Assembly (NCBI RefSeq): GCF_027596085.1
Contig: NC_072466.1
Coordinates: 22,533,613-22,597,612, forward strand
Direction of reading: 5' to 3'
Source: Anoplopoma fimbria
Taxonomy: Eukaryota > Chordata > Actinopteri > Perciformes > Anoplopomatidae
DNA length: 64,000 nucleotides
Below, one piece after another: positions 12,323-24,140 of this stretch. The notes under the pieces were generated by a model that was given only the letters and a program-made list of their open reading frames with translations, searched no databases and had not been told where the DNA came from. Within the stretch, counting starts at the first letter, position 1. Each line of letters starts with the position of its first letter. Position numbers and translations under genes: made by a program.

Positions 12323-14159
12323 TTCCTAATTATTTGAATTTTTAGATGACTATAACAAAGTAAAAGGATAACATTAAGAATGTTTTTATGATTTACGCTG
12401 ACTTCAGAGCAGTTGAAATGTTTTTGGGGATGGTGGCGACTTTTGAAAACTATGTAGAACGCTTAACAATTGTCAACAGACAGAATTAAAGTCAGTGGTA
12501 CCAGACAGGAGAAATATAGAATATATAATTTAACATTAACCCTTGACTATTTCTAAGTGAATGGTTAGAAAATAAATTCAGCCTTGTGAAGCCTAAAACC
12601 CGCTCACTGCTGCCTGCCGCTTTAATTTAGGCGAGAGTTTTAAACTGCATGGATTATGATAGACGATATCAATCATATATAATAATGCAAGTATGGTCAG
12701 TCAGTTATAAGTGTTAATGCATGCTTTTATTCTGAAGGCAGAATCACCCCATGTTCATCTCACTAAACCTCAGAAGAGTTTAGAAATGGAAGAGAAAGGT
12801 CTCCTCTGTCTCCCTTTAGTCAGCTGTAGTTTTTTTGGGGGGTTTTTTCTTGCCCGCTGTGGCAAAGAGGATTGCTGACTGGCCCCGATGATGTCATCTC
12901 CTCTCCTCAGCACCACACACACTTTGAGAAGAGGAGGCTGTTTTGTAGAGTTTAATTAAAGAGGAGGGCTGGCTGTTGGTGGATTATTTGTCAAAGGGCT
13001 GCTTAATGACTGTTGATATAACCGGAGAAAGTCTCCGATTTATTACGAGTTACGCTGTTATATTTCTGTGTGTTTATTTCCATCGCTCTGTGTTTGATCC
13101 GTGCTCTTAAGTGTGAGAGCCATCCGACTCTCTGGTATAATATCATTGTGCTGATTCTTTTCCTCAATGGGTTTACAGAATGCCCGTCTCATCGCGGTTT
13201 ATGTGGCATTTGAGCCACCAGCTCCCTGCGGTGACGCAACCTGAAATGTCATCAGGCCTCTGGGGAGAAAAGCCGCTGCTCACCTCCGTCCCTTTCAACA
13301 CCGGTCGCCCTTTGTTTGTATTAACGGCACCATTTACGCCCGTCTCTCTTATTTGTCTTTGTCCTTTCCCCACCTCTGTATCTGAAACTCGACTAATGTG
13401 TTGAATGGTGTCCTCCCACCCAATATTTACATTACATACAATCCTGATCCCATTTAGGGGCACGGCCCTGAGTTCTGTAACTGTAAAATATAATGTGATG
13501 GCACTGAGTTATTACATTTGGATGATCAATCGGATCAAAATCCTACCGTCCAACTTAAAGGGGAGGAAGTGATTAGGGTAAACGTTTGAACTAATAGATA
13601 TCACCTTGCAACTAAGGCAGTCATTTTTTTTTTATGTAATGTTTTGATATGCAAATGAGGCATGTTGTAACGGTAACTTTTGGGTGAGTGTAAAAGAAAT
13701 GGAGCATGCCCAGTTGTAAGCTTTGACACAAATCAAGCCCTTATGAATTTCTAATGGACATCACGATGGAAATATCTGATGACTGAGCGCTCCCTCCCTC
13801 CCTCTGTCTCCACTTCTCCCCCTCTCCCTCCTCTCCTCCCTCGCATCATCTGTGCCGCTAAAAGAGGCAGGAGCTTATTACAGGTGCCTCACTTTCCCCT
13901 CTTCTTCCTCCTGGTTCCGTCTCCGTCGTGTCCTCTCCGTCTAATTGATTGTAATAGCTCTGGATGTGGCCGCGGAGCTTCGACTGTGAGCTTTAAACTG
14001 AAGTGTGACAAACCGCTCTCGTCATGGACCTTTCATCTGTCACGGCCCGTTACCCGGGGGTGCGCGCTTCCTCTCCCAGCCTTTTTAAAAAGTCATTTTG
14101 ATAGTTCTGTCCATTAGTGTGGCAGCTCCACTTCAGGACCACACCACACAGTAATTGGA

Positions 14160-14395
14160 TATATATAAACAGCTGGGCAATATATCATTATTTTATCGAA
14201 AAAATAATGATATATTGCTTTTAAAGGTTGCACTACAGCAAAGTAATGTCATTTTCTGAACTTACACCCGCTCTATTATTTGTCTTTACCCACTTAGTCG
14301 CTATATCTATATTACTAGCACAAATAGTCACCCTTACAATATCGTCGCGATATCCAATTATATCCTTATTGCTCAGCCCTAGATATCATATCATA
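14160..14395. repeat. Family E repeat (ATATCGATATCG-rich), copy 1
   Basis: The core AAAGTAATGTCATTTTCTGA and the block CTTACAATATCGTCGCGATA are shared with 31300-31645. From memory, this A/T-rich family, bounded by GGGCAATATATCG and CGCCCAGCCCTA ends, is widespread in teleosts. Confidence 0.65.
14178..14217. repeat. Perfect 17-bp inverted repeat (hairpin)
   Basis: CAATATATCATTATTTT at 14178-14194 is exactly reverse-complemented at 14201-14217 across a 6-base spacer. It is the left end of the family E copy. Confidence 0.95.
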
Positions 14396-15619
14396 TATCA
14401 TAATTTATTTAGGAATATGTAGATTATGGATATATTAGCAAAATATATGTGTTCAAACTAGCTCTTCCATTGCTGCAAACCGCTTTTTACACGTTTTTCT
14501 ATGCATTATTACTACGCAATAGAAATGCTTGATAATTGAAGCAATAACAGACTTTCACGTTTGTGTGTGTGGTTGATTTGTGTGTGTGGTTGAACACGTT
14601 TCAGTGTTGCGCTGAAGGCTCAGCTGAGCGCCAGCGTGCACGTTAATGTGCGGAAACAAAGGCACAAATATACACGTCGCCTCAAGCCCTTGTTGTTCCG
14701 ACCTCCAGAGTTTGGTACAGCCTTCCCTCGCAGCCCTGTCATTGTGTGTGCGTGTGTGTGTGTCATCACCCTCTGCTAGTTTTCTGTGTTTCGTGTGCCC
14801 TGAAAACACAGCACATGCTGATAGAAATGCACTGCCTTATTGTGGCTGATTTCATGCCTGTCGAGCCAGCTGTCCAGTGGGAAAAGGAAAAAAAAACAAC
14901 CCTTTATTTGCAACATGTGTAGTAATTACATCAAGCCCTCGAATCAGTGTGTAGCCTTCAGGGTTGAAACACAATATGAATACAAACCCCAGAAAAAAAG
15001 GCATGTGTTCAACAAGTTGAGCCTTTGTCACTGACAGTTGCAGAGGAAGCTCATGAGGGCCATTGTGCATAAAAAAAACGTACTGAGCTATCTAAAAAGA
15101 TGTGTTATAGTTATATAATAGAGGCCATTGTTCATTTATACCCCATGGTTTTGGGTGTAAAGGATCATTACTGTCTTACAGGTGTGTTACTGGTGTGTTT
15201 CAGCTTCAGCGCTGTGCCTACATTACGTTTATGAAGCCTTAACTGTGTTTGCTGTTTGTGCATACACCATTACATTAGCCCAAAGTTCTGGTTTAAATCA
15301 GCCTGGTCCCAGTCCCGTGGCGCCAATGGTAATGCTCTGGCAGTAGGGATGCAACTAACGTCTATTTCAATAACCAAACCCTCAGAGCTACAGATGTAGC
15401 ATAAAAAGAGAGAAAGTTCACTGAGGGTCGGATGGAAGGGTCAAACAAACACAGGACTTTCACAGAGGAAACTGGCATTCTTGTCCCAGTTGAAATCATG
15501 CAGGGATCTAATGTCTCGTTCAAAGACACTTCAACATGCAGAGAGGAGGGGCCCGGGATGGAGCCGCCCACCTTAATGGTTCAAGTACGACTCGCTCTCC
15601 TCCCTGTTGTTGCCTACAC

Positions 15620-15935
15620 CTAACCCCACGTTTTTTTACAACGCTACCACGTAAATCACAACCGTTACACAACATTAACCACATGTTATGTTAACTGTGA
15701 CCGTTTCACAACGCTAAACAACTGTTACAACATTAGCCACGAACGTTTCATAACGTTAGCAGGTTTTGCAACGTTTACTGTGACCATATCGCAACGTTCA
15801 CCAAGTGTTACGACACTAACAGTGACTGTTTCACAACGTTAACCACGACAGTTTAGCAATGTTAACCAGGTGTTACAACGTTAACAGTGACTGTTTCACA
15901 ACGTAAACAACTTGTTACAATGCTAACTGTGACTG
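15620..15935. repeat. Degenerate GTTACAACGTTAAC minisatellite
   Basis: Variants of TTACAACGTTAACNNNGACTG recur about every 21-22 bases. A higher-order step of 65 bases is seen between AACAGTGACTGTTTCACAAC at 15818 and 15883. No coding frame survives. Confidence 0.8.
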
Positions 15936-17064
15936 TGAAAAGCCGATAAAAGCAGAATGTTGTTTCTCGAATAGTAGACTGCCACTGTCTGTCTCCATCA
16001 CTTCAATAATGAATACGTTTCACCCTGTCATCTTCACATGACACATCCAGCTCTGTCATTACGCTGAAAGCTAACGAATCAAGCTTAAAATGGGAACCTC
16101 TCTTTCTGAGTTCTTTACATACACATAACAACACACAGCAGGGAAAAAGCTGGCCATCTAGCTCTCAAGTTACCACAAGAGTTGGCATGGCAACCAAAAG
16201 AACCCAGCGAGGGTTGCAGAACAGTAAATATCAGTGGGAAAGCCCTAATGTTTGGCTGAAAACATGTGATAAAAATAGCTCCTACCTCGCCATCTATAGA
16301 TATCGGATACATATTATGATTTCTTTCACATGTGCATATTGTATTTACCCTAAACAGATTTGTGTCCATTTTTGACTCAGTGCAGCTGTGTTTCCAGTAA
16401 TCTGACTTCAATCTGCGTACTGTATGGTCTTTTCCAGCGTAATCGCACGGATGCACCAAATAAAGACGGTGAACGTTAAGACCTCGCAGTGAACAGGAGA
16501 ATCCCTCTGTTTGTCAGACGTTTGTAGAAACCCTCAGCTATTCCTTGTACCAGTGCCGCGAACCCGTGATTATTCCAGATGCTCATCCCTCCTAACTCTC
16601 TTAAGCACGTTTCTTTCGAAGAGAGCCGGGTAGGTTGAGTTAGAGATGGGGAGACCGCGAGCGTGTGGAGTGTCGCGCAGATAAAAAAGAAAAAGCCAGA
16701 GCGAGGAGAGCTAGGAGGGAGGAAGGGAGGCAGCCACGGGCAGATAATAGGGAGGGATCAAGTGAGGGACAACAAAGGTACGATACAAATGTAGCACAGG
16801 GAATCCAGTAGAGAGAGAGAGGAAAGTGACAGAGTAATAGAAGAGCGGGACCCCCCTCCCACCCACAACCACCACCTCAACCACCACCCTCTACTTAAAC
16901 CATCCTGAGCTGAGCTGAGCTGAGCCGTGCCAGACGGTGTGATACCGCCGCGGTGATTTCCCCCATAACAGCCTCCGCCACAGAAGCCCAGAAGAGCGCA
17001 AGAGCGGGAGCCTGTTGCCTGGATACCCCTGCTGTCGCCACGGAGGCAACAAGCCAGGATTGAA

Positions 17065-17066
<2 letters not shown>

Positions 17067-17104
<38 letters not shown>
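17067..17104. repeat. (GT)19 microsatellite
   Basis: Pure GT run about 350 bases upstream of candidate exon 1b. Confidence 0.98.
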
Positions 17105-17105
<1 letters not shown>

Positions 17106-17149
17106 GCTGGTGCCGCTGCCATGGGAAAAACACAGCTGGCTGACTGTCT

Positions 17150-17457
17150 GGATGGCTCCATGGCTCGCTCGCCGGCCGACTCGCTGACATTGCACATATG
17201 AATGAGGAAGGAATCACCCTGATCCCGTGGCTTTGAGGAGAGGAGGTGGGAGGCCGGGAGTGGGACTTTTTTTTTGGGGGGGGGGGAGGGGAGGGGGACT
17301 CACTGTTTTGGTAGAGAGGGTGAGAAGCCAGAGATCAACTCGGTCCTGCCGAGAGAAAGCGAGGGGAGGCTGAGGAAGGGGGGTGTAGGCTGCTAGAGGA
17401 GGGGAGCCGGGGCCGGCCGGCCGGGTCGGTTCCAGCAGGAAGCGGTCGCGTGGAGAC
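17150..17457 (+). promoter_or_regulatory. enah: Candidate promoter/leader of exon 1b
   Basis: GC-rich sequence with CpG clusters (GGCCGGCCGGCCGGGTCGGT at 17411-17430) and a G-run block at 17275-17298 able to form a G-quadruplex. No clear TATA box is seen near the ATG. The promoter role is inferred from composition and from the downstream ATG and donor. Confidence 0.3.
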
Positions 17458-17549
17458 ATGCAGATCCAGTCCGCTGGTCCACAGTCCAAAGCCTCCAGCT
17501 TCTTCCTCAGTCAGAGATGCGTGCTGGCCTCCAAAATGGAAATCCACCG
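17458..17549 (+). CDS. enah: Candidate alternative first coding exon 1b of enah
   Basis: The ATG has G at -3 and an in-frame TAG at 17386-17388. It opens a frame starting MQIQSAGPQSK and ending SKMEIH plus two bases (CG), with a good donor GTACGT at 17550. The exit phase is 2, matching the exon at 33058. Splicing would create CGT (Arg) and read [13 protein letters not shown], putting a 31-residue extension on EVH1. The surroundings (about 17150-17550) are GC-rich with CpGs and a G-rich run, as in a promoter. I do not recognise the peptide in any Ena/VASP protein, and the phase match alone has a one-in-three chance. A shorter start at 17536 (MEIHR) is possible. The region could also be a non-coding exon or unrelated. 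Confidence 0.35.
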
Positions 17550-18102
17550 GTACGTACCTGCTGTCATCCGAGTGGGTTCTTCTCCTGTGTTTCCTCGCCT
17601 TGCTCTAGTTGTGTCGTTACAGCAGGGACCTTGTCGGCAGCTGTCTTTATCGCTGCTGTTTATTGATCAGAGAGCGCTCGAGGCCTCATGGATGAGTAGT
17701 TTAATTGAAGACCAACAATGGAGGCAATCTCAAGCCTGTTACAAACAGTACGGTAAAGCCCTCCACTCGATTGTCAATTTGTTCCATAGACGTTTTTTCG
17801 GAACCAACTGTTCTTGGGACTCTCTGAGAGAAAAGGTGCCCACTGGTGGGGGACTCTTTTCGGCCAATAGGAACACTAAAGTTACGTGAGCTGGCTGGCG
17901 CCGCTCCAGCTGGGAGATTGGCGAGTTTGCTACGTTCCGAATGTTCTCTATGCTGTTTTTTAATATATATGTAAATAAATTAGCAACTCTGTTACAATGC
18001 CACAATCATCAACAGACATTGCCTTTTGCAATTTCAGTTTTTTAGTTCAGTGGGCGTACTTGATGGTACTGTGTTAACCTTACTGCTGACATTTCTGGGT
18101 TG

Positions 18103-18239
18103 TGCTGCATTCACACGTTAGCAGGACAGTAAAAAATGAGGAGAGAAATTCTATTTCATATATTGATTCCATCTTTGCTGTCCTGCCATTCAGTTGTACT
18201 GTCTGTCTACCGTTTGCCTGATTCCATGTGAACGCAGCA
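18103..18239. mobile_element. Short MITE-like element with 15-bp terminal inverted repeats
   Basis: The left end TGCTGCATTCACACG and right end CATGTGAACGCAGCA are reverse complements with two mismatches. The next bases (GCAGGACAG against CTGTCCTGCC) extend the pairing imperfectly. It is 137 bp long and non-coding. A target duplication is not clear. Confidence 0.55.
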
Positions 18240-19737
18240 TTAGCCTCTTTTGCTACTGGGTTTGGCTTCGCTCCTTTTACAAGTTGTTGTTTGTGTTGTT
18301 CAGTCATTTCCAAGGCTAACAGTTGTTGTTGTTTTTAAATGGCTCTAGCAGGTTCTGCTCATGTGTTGGTCCAATCAGCGTACACTTACGTCACTCATGG
18401 TTCCTCTTGTGCTTGCGGAGTGCCTACTCTGAAATAGCAGCTAAAAAACTTCCCTCAAAACAGCGCTCTAAGAACTCTAGTTCTGGAATGGACACAATAA
18501 AAAGGGGGGTTCTTCGAAACTAGGAAAAGGTTCCCCCGCCTCTTATCACATTTAGACCACCAACCTGATTACACCGCGTTGTGGCCTGTTCTTTGTGCTT
18601 CTTTACTTCTTCATGCAAGCTTCTGCTTTTCTACTCCCAGATTAAACGGTCCAAATCGCCGATTCCATTGCCTTGATTAGTTTTTGTTTTTGTTTTTTTA
18701 GACTATACCGATGACCCGCTCTACATAAGTTTTTTACATGTTTGCTGATAAACAAAAAATCCCCCCCTCCCCCAACCCCTTCCTTCTATCACAGCTGATC
18801 ATCTTCAGATTAATCAGAATAATCTATTCATAAATCAAAAGAAGAGATTTATGTCACCTAAATAAATTTGCAATTTGAGAGAATATAAGTTGTGATCAAC
18901 ACAAAAAACGGCTCTTAAGTTCTAGCCAACGTTAAACATTCAACAACTCAGTCATATCTACCTGCTCTGTCCTTCCTTTAAAGTGTAGCATTGGAAAAAG
19001 ATCAACTCTCAGTGATGCTTCTATACCTGCGTTGACACATTCCCCCAGAGTGTTTTAAAGAGTATTATTCCAGAAAGACAAGGACTTAATCGCTTCCACC
19101 CCAGAGGGACTTTTCATTTACATGAAATACAGAAAGGAGAAAGAATTGTGACGTTGATACAATCTTGGATTTCTAATCCTGTTTCAAAGCTCTAAAAAGT
19201 GACAATACCACCACAGACTTTGAATCTGTCGTAACTAGATAATAGCTGTTCTAGCCATATGATTATTAGTCACGGAGTGCTTTATTTAAAAACCAACTCA
19301 CAAAATGTTATCTGTTATCATGCAGAAGCTCTAGCCTAGTCTTTTGGCAGCGTCTGTGAGAGAAGGATTTCCCTTCTCATGCCTGTCTCCCTGAGGGCTT
19401 GTTTGGGATACAGCTAACTGCGTCGCCTCTTCCACCATCAGCGGCGTGAAACATAACGTTAAGCGGGAAGATGCCGCTTAATTATTGATGCATTTTGCTA
19501 AAATGTCAGAAAGCATCTTTCTTAGGCTCAGCGGGCCGAATGTTACGTTCACTCGGAGGAAGTGTTCCCTTTAAAGGATCGTAATGTCATGTTTCACCAG
19601 TCACCCTCTAGGCCTTTTCACAAACTGTCAGTGGTTTAGTGATAAGCATGTTGGACAAGGTGAACTTAGCTAGTTATTCCAGTCTGTCTGTCTTTCTGTG
19701 TGGACAGCATGTTCTTTCAGTCTGTGTGTCTTTGAAT

Positions 19738-19990
19738 TCTTGTACTTACTACATAGTGAGGACCAGTAAAAGTGAACCATCAGAGTGAGGACAGCTGTGA
19801 AAAGTGAGGCTCCGGCCTATCCTAGCTTTTTTTTAAAGGCCTGTTTGAGGGTTAAGACTTGGTTTTATGTTAAGGTTAAATATAGATTTAGGTTTGGGGT
19901 CAGGCATTTAGTTGTTACGGTTAAGGTTTGAGTAAGGGGCTGGAAAATGCAGTAGGTAAACACGAGTCCTCACAAAGATAGAAGTACAGG
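19738..19990 (+). repeat. Family D repeat, copy 1
   Basis: It contains TAGTGAGGACCAGTAAAAGT, a long GGTTAAGGTTT-like middle, and GAGTCCTCACAAAGATAGAA. Reverse-oriented similar pieces occur at 60345-60485. I recall the family as common in teleost introns. Confidence 0.55.
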
Positions 19991-22153
19991 GATGTGTGTG
20001 TATGTGTGAGTATGTATGTGTTATGCCTTGGGGTGTGAAGTGGTAGCATCCACATCAAAAAAACAGATCCACAAACACTATAGCATTATGTAATAGTGAG
20101 TTGTGTTTTAATTGTTTACATGGAAACACAAGCAGCTCAGGCTACATTTGAGTCATTAGCGCTCAAGATGTTCATTTGTTTTAATGTAGAAATAATGTAG
20201 GCTGCTCTGTAAAATGCTAAATGATTAAAATTCCCTCTTATCCCTTAAAGTCATTATATATACAGTATATAATGTATATTGATACAAATTGTGACTTTGG
20301 CAGTATCATATCAGGCGTGTTGTCATGTCATGAAAGCTTGCAAACATCACGGCTTCTTCTTGAGTTTGAAAGAAGTGTGTGTGACGGCGCTTTTTGCACC
20401 TTTTTTAGTTATAAAAAAGGTTTTGTATAATGGTTCATGTGCCATTACTCCGATGATGTGGTATTAATGCAAAGCTTAATAATCAGATTGTATTATTGGC
20501 CAGACATAGTATATGTTTATGCTATTTTGTATTCTGAGCTCACATAAAAAAGCTAACATAATCTGTTCAAGTGTCCCTGTAAGCCGTGACAGTGTGACCA
20601 AGACCATGAATAAGAAGCACAGGATAGAATTCAGCCATCTTTCATTTTATTATTTAACATCCTGTCAGATGTTGAACTGTTTCGAGAAGAGCCTTCTTTC
20701 TATGACTTAAGGTGACCTACAGCAGCTCCCTTTTCCCACGATTCCCACACAAGGAGTCCCACAAGGGACAAACGTCCCATTCTCCTGTGGATCATTTTGC
20801 ATCTCGACACAATTTCACAGGTATTTAATCAACCTAGAAAGGCACCTAAATCCACTGTTGTGTTCACACTGCTGTTAAAACAAGCCTATACAGTGGTTCA
20901 CCTGAAGACTTCACTTGTTGGTTTCCATGGTTATGTACCAGGACTGCTGCTCAGTCCGGTCCAGACCTGCTCTGCTGCTCAATGTGTTCCCTGTCCCCCT
21001 GTGAATTTAAACGTGATTGGAGTCTCATAAAAATGTGCCAGGCTCCAGGTTAACAGGCGAGGGCAGCACTCTGGAACCCTGCAAAACACCCTGCGATACA
21101 CGGCTCTCTGTGTGTGCGCTGGCGTATGCACAGTGACCGACACATGCTAACGGGGCGCCCCTCCGCACGAACACCGTCCCCGGAGGAAACGGCGTCTGGA
21201 GTGTGTTGGGGTTACAGTATTAGGAGGAAATGCTTGCAGACCCTTTTGAGCCGTATGTTTTCAGTTTGTTTGTTGGTACCAGTTCTTAAGCCTCTCTCCC
21301 ACCAGACACCGTCTTACATCTGGCTTTGGTGTTCAGTGGGTAAAGGTAACAATCAGCATTCATTCCCAGGAATAATGACTCAGCAGTCATGAGTATTTAT
21401 CGGTTCCAGCTCCGTTCGGCAGAAATGGAGACCTGACACCCAGGTGGATAATATTCTCCACTTTTCCGGCACAAATAAAAAATATATAAGAAATCTAATC
21501 AACAGGGTTTTGAACAATATTTCTAATGTATTGACATACAAAATATACAGTTAATATGCTCGCCTTAAAGCCACCACACTTCCATCATCGAAACACATAT
21601 TTCATGTAAACTGGACAGGAACAAAATTTAAATTCATCTAAACCGTCATGGTTTGTCTTTCCGCTGTTCCAGCAATCACCAACTCTGGTTTGGTTGAAAA
21701 AAACCTCTTAATTCACTAATTTAGATGTGAAAAGAAACAGCTGTTATATGAGCTACTTGTAGCCAATGTTTTTCACTATTACTAACTCTGTTTTCTGAAG
21801 CATTCAACGGCAAATTGACACCAGAAAGAGGAAAGAAAATCCAATCCAAAAATACGCAAAAACACAAATTTTCTAAATACGGTGTGACTTGTAGTGTATG
21901 TCTCATCTTTCTGCCTCCTCCTCCTTCACACATTAACCAGCTTCCATCTTGTATCTCACTTTTAAATAGTTGCTAAAGAGTTGCAGCTTTAACTGCTTTT
22001 TCTACTTGTTATGACTTCTACTTCATCCCACTGCACTCTTAACAATAAGTCAGCAGTAAAAGTCAAAAGGTGTTTTGCATCTAGTCTTCGGATTGTTGTA
22101 ATTTAACAAATTGTGCCGTTTTATTTAGTAAAAAGGTCAGACAGGCTTGTTGG

Positions 22154-22166
22154 GGGGGGGGGGGGG
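22154..22166. repeat. Poly-G run
   Basis: About thirteen consecutive G residues; length in assemblies of such runs is unreliable. Confidence 0.8.
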
Positions 22167-22329
22167 TATCCACAAACCTGCTCTCCAGGGGGTTGATCAC
22201 GATGATGCTGGTTGCCATGGCACTGAAAATGGCAGAGTCATTAAAGGCAATGAGAGAGAGGGAAGCCACCTGTGGATCTTTCCTTCGGGGCTCTGCCTCT
22301 TCGCTCAGCTAATGGTTTCTGTAAGTGAG

Positions 22330-22690
22330 TTGCTCAAAGCCTAATTGAATCCAAGAGGATCGTGTGTATCGGGGGCCCGACTACACCTCAAACAAGTGCG
22401 GCGCTTGAATAGGCCCGTTGATGGTCCAGGTAATTACCGGGCAATAATGTTTCACACCGTAATGACCTGCATTAGGTGACTAGGAAATAATTAGGGAAGA
22501 ACAAAGCAGGCGCTATTGCAATGTAGCACTACTGTTAAATGACACTCTCGGCCACATTAAGCCAGATATGTCCATTTCTATATTGCGCAGGCAACGGCGG
22601 CGCCATCAGTAGGCATGGCGGAATGAAAGAAAGAGCATTGAACTTAATGTTAAGTTGCATTACTGGCAGCCCGTGCTGTGAATTTATGTG
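22330..22690. promoter_or_regulatory. Possible conserved non-coding element in intron 1
   Basis: This unique, repeat-free block is dense in homeodomain-type TAAT cores, including the palindrome GGTAATTACC (22429-22438) and AATAATTAGG near 22486. Its balanced composition contrasts with the flanking simple sequence. Enhancer function is only a guess; conservation cannot be tested here. Confidence 0.2.
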
Positions 22691-23221
22691 TTAAATTCCC
22701 TACGCATCAGTCCCTGCTGCTCTTGATGCAACACAGAAATCGGTGTATTTGCTCATATCTGCGTATGATTGCATTTCAACTGCAGATCAGACTCAAAATA
22801 GGACATTTTGTCCCCTGATACAACAAAAACGGGATAGTTTTATGATGAGGATGCTGCTCTCACCTTGTTGCCCACCGTCCATCTGGCTTTAAAGGGTTAC
22901 TTAAGCTTTTTTTTTTTTTTTTTTAAACCTGGTCCCTATTTTCTAATGTTCTTGTGTCTGTGTGACTAACGGGGACAACAATGTTTGTCCAAGGGTCAAA
23001 ACAAAGATTTTAGTTTTCTGTAGAGTGCTTTCTATAAAGTTGTCAAGACACTTTTAATAACAATCCAAGCAGTCAGTATGAAAAAACAAGCACTACTTGT
23101 CTCGGTCACGTGATACGTGACCTCAAAAAGTAAGCCCGCAAGCGAGCGAAAATGAGGGATTTTCTGCAGTGACAGCATCAAAACAAAGTTACGGAGTAGA
23201 CTGGACATAAGGAACACACTT

Positions 23222-23343
23222 CGGGTGTCATTGTCTTCCGTTACCCCCGGATGGGACGGTCTCGTTGCAGAGAAACAAGCTCAGGGCTAAATATTGTCTT
23301 ACATGAAACCGGTCCGTGGAGCAAAAAAGGTTGGGGATCGCTG
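23222..23343 (-). mobile_element. hAT-like transposon terminus
   Basis: Read on the minus strand from 23343, it begins CAGCGATCCCCAACCTTTTT and continues TGCTCCACGGACCGGTTTCA. This resembles the termini of hAT (Tip100/Arthur-type) elements as I remember them. Only one end is recognisable and no transposase frame is present. Confidence 0.5.
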
Positions 23344-23720
23344 ACTTAGACACAAAATACATGGGGAACATGAAGATGTACTGTAAGTAGAGTGAAGTTA
23401 GGGCTAATAATTATATTTACGTACATGAAAACTCCCCCCGTCGCACGTTCTTTCCGATGTCACCGTTCCTTATGAGCTTTTTCTCCTGGTTCTCATTGAT
23501 AATTTACCGTAGTAGGTTGTCGTTTTGGTCACAGTTTTGGAATGTGGCCGCCGTGAAGCCCTTTGAGACTGTGACTGATTAAGCACTGTGCCTCTTATAA
23601 ATGACAAGCATAAGTCCTTATTGAATCCTGCTGAAGTTATCGGCCCAGACAGTGACCTTTGCATACAATAACGCATCCGTGAATCATCGCTCCGTTTACC
23701 ATCGCCCGTAAATCTACCTG

Positions 23721-23721
<1 letters not shown>

Positions 23722-23796
<75 letters not shown>
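23722..23796. repeat. (CA)n microsatellite
   Basis: AC/CA run of about 75 bases. It lies in inverted orientation to the GT array 197 bases downstream. Confidence 0.98.
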
Positions 23797-23799
<3 letters not shown>

Positions 23800-23991
23800 A
23801 TCACCGTGGGATGTGCCGGGTTATATATAGCCACTAGTGGTGATGGCTTCTTTGTCGCACCTCAGGTGTCTGTGTTGCGATCATGCCACCACGATGGTCC
23901 TCTCCTGCTCCGTCTCTTTATCTCCCACCATCTGCCTGAGAGGATGACTCACACTCATGAGCGGAGGGTATTTTCTCATTGCTCCGACATA

Positions 23992-24140
<149 letters not shown>

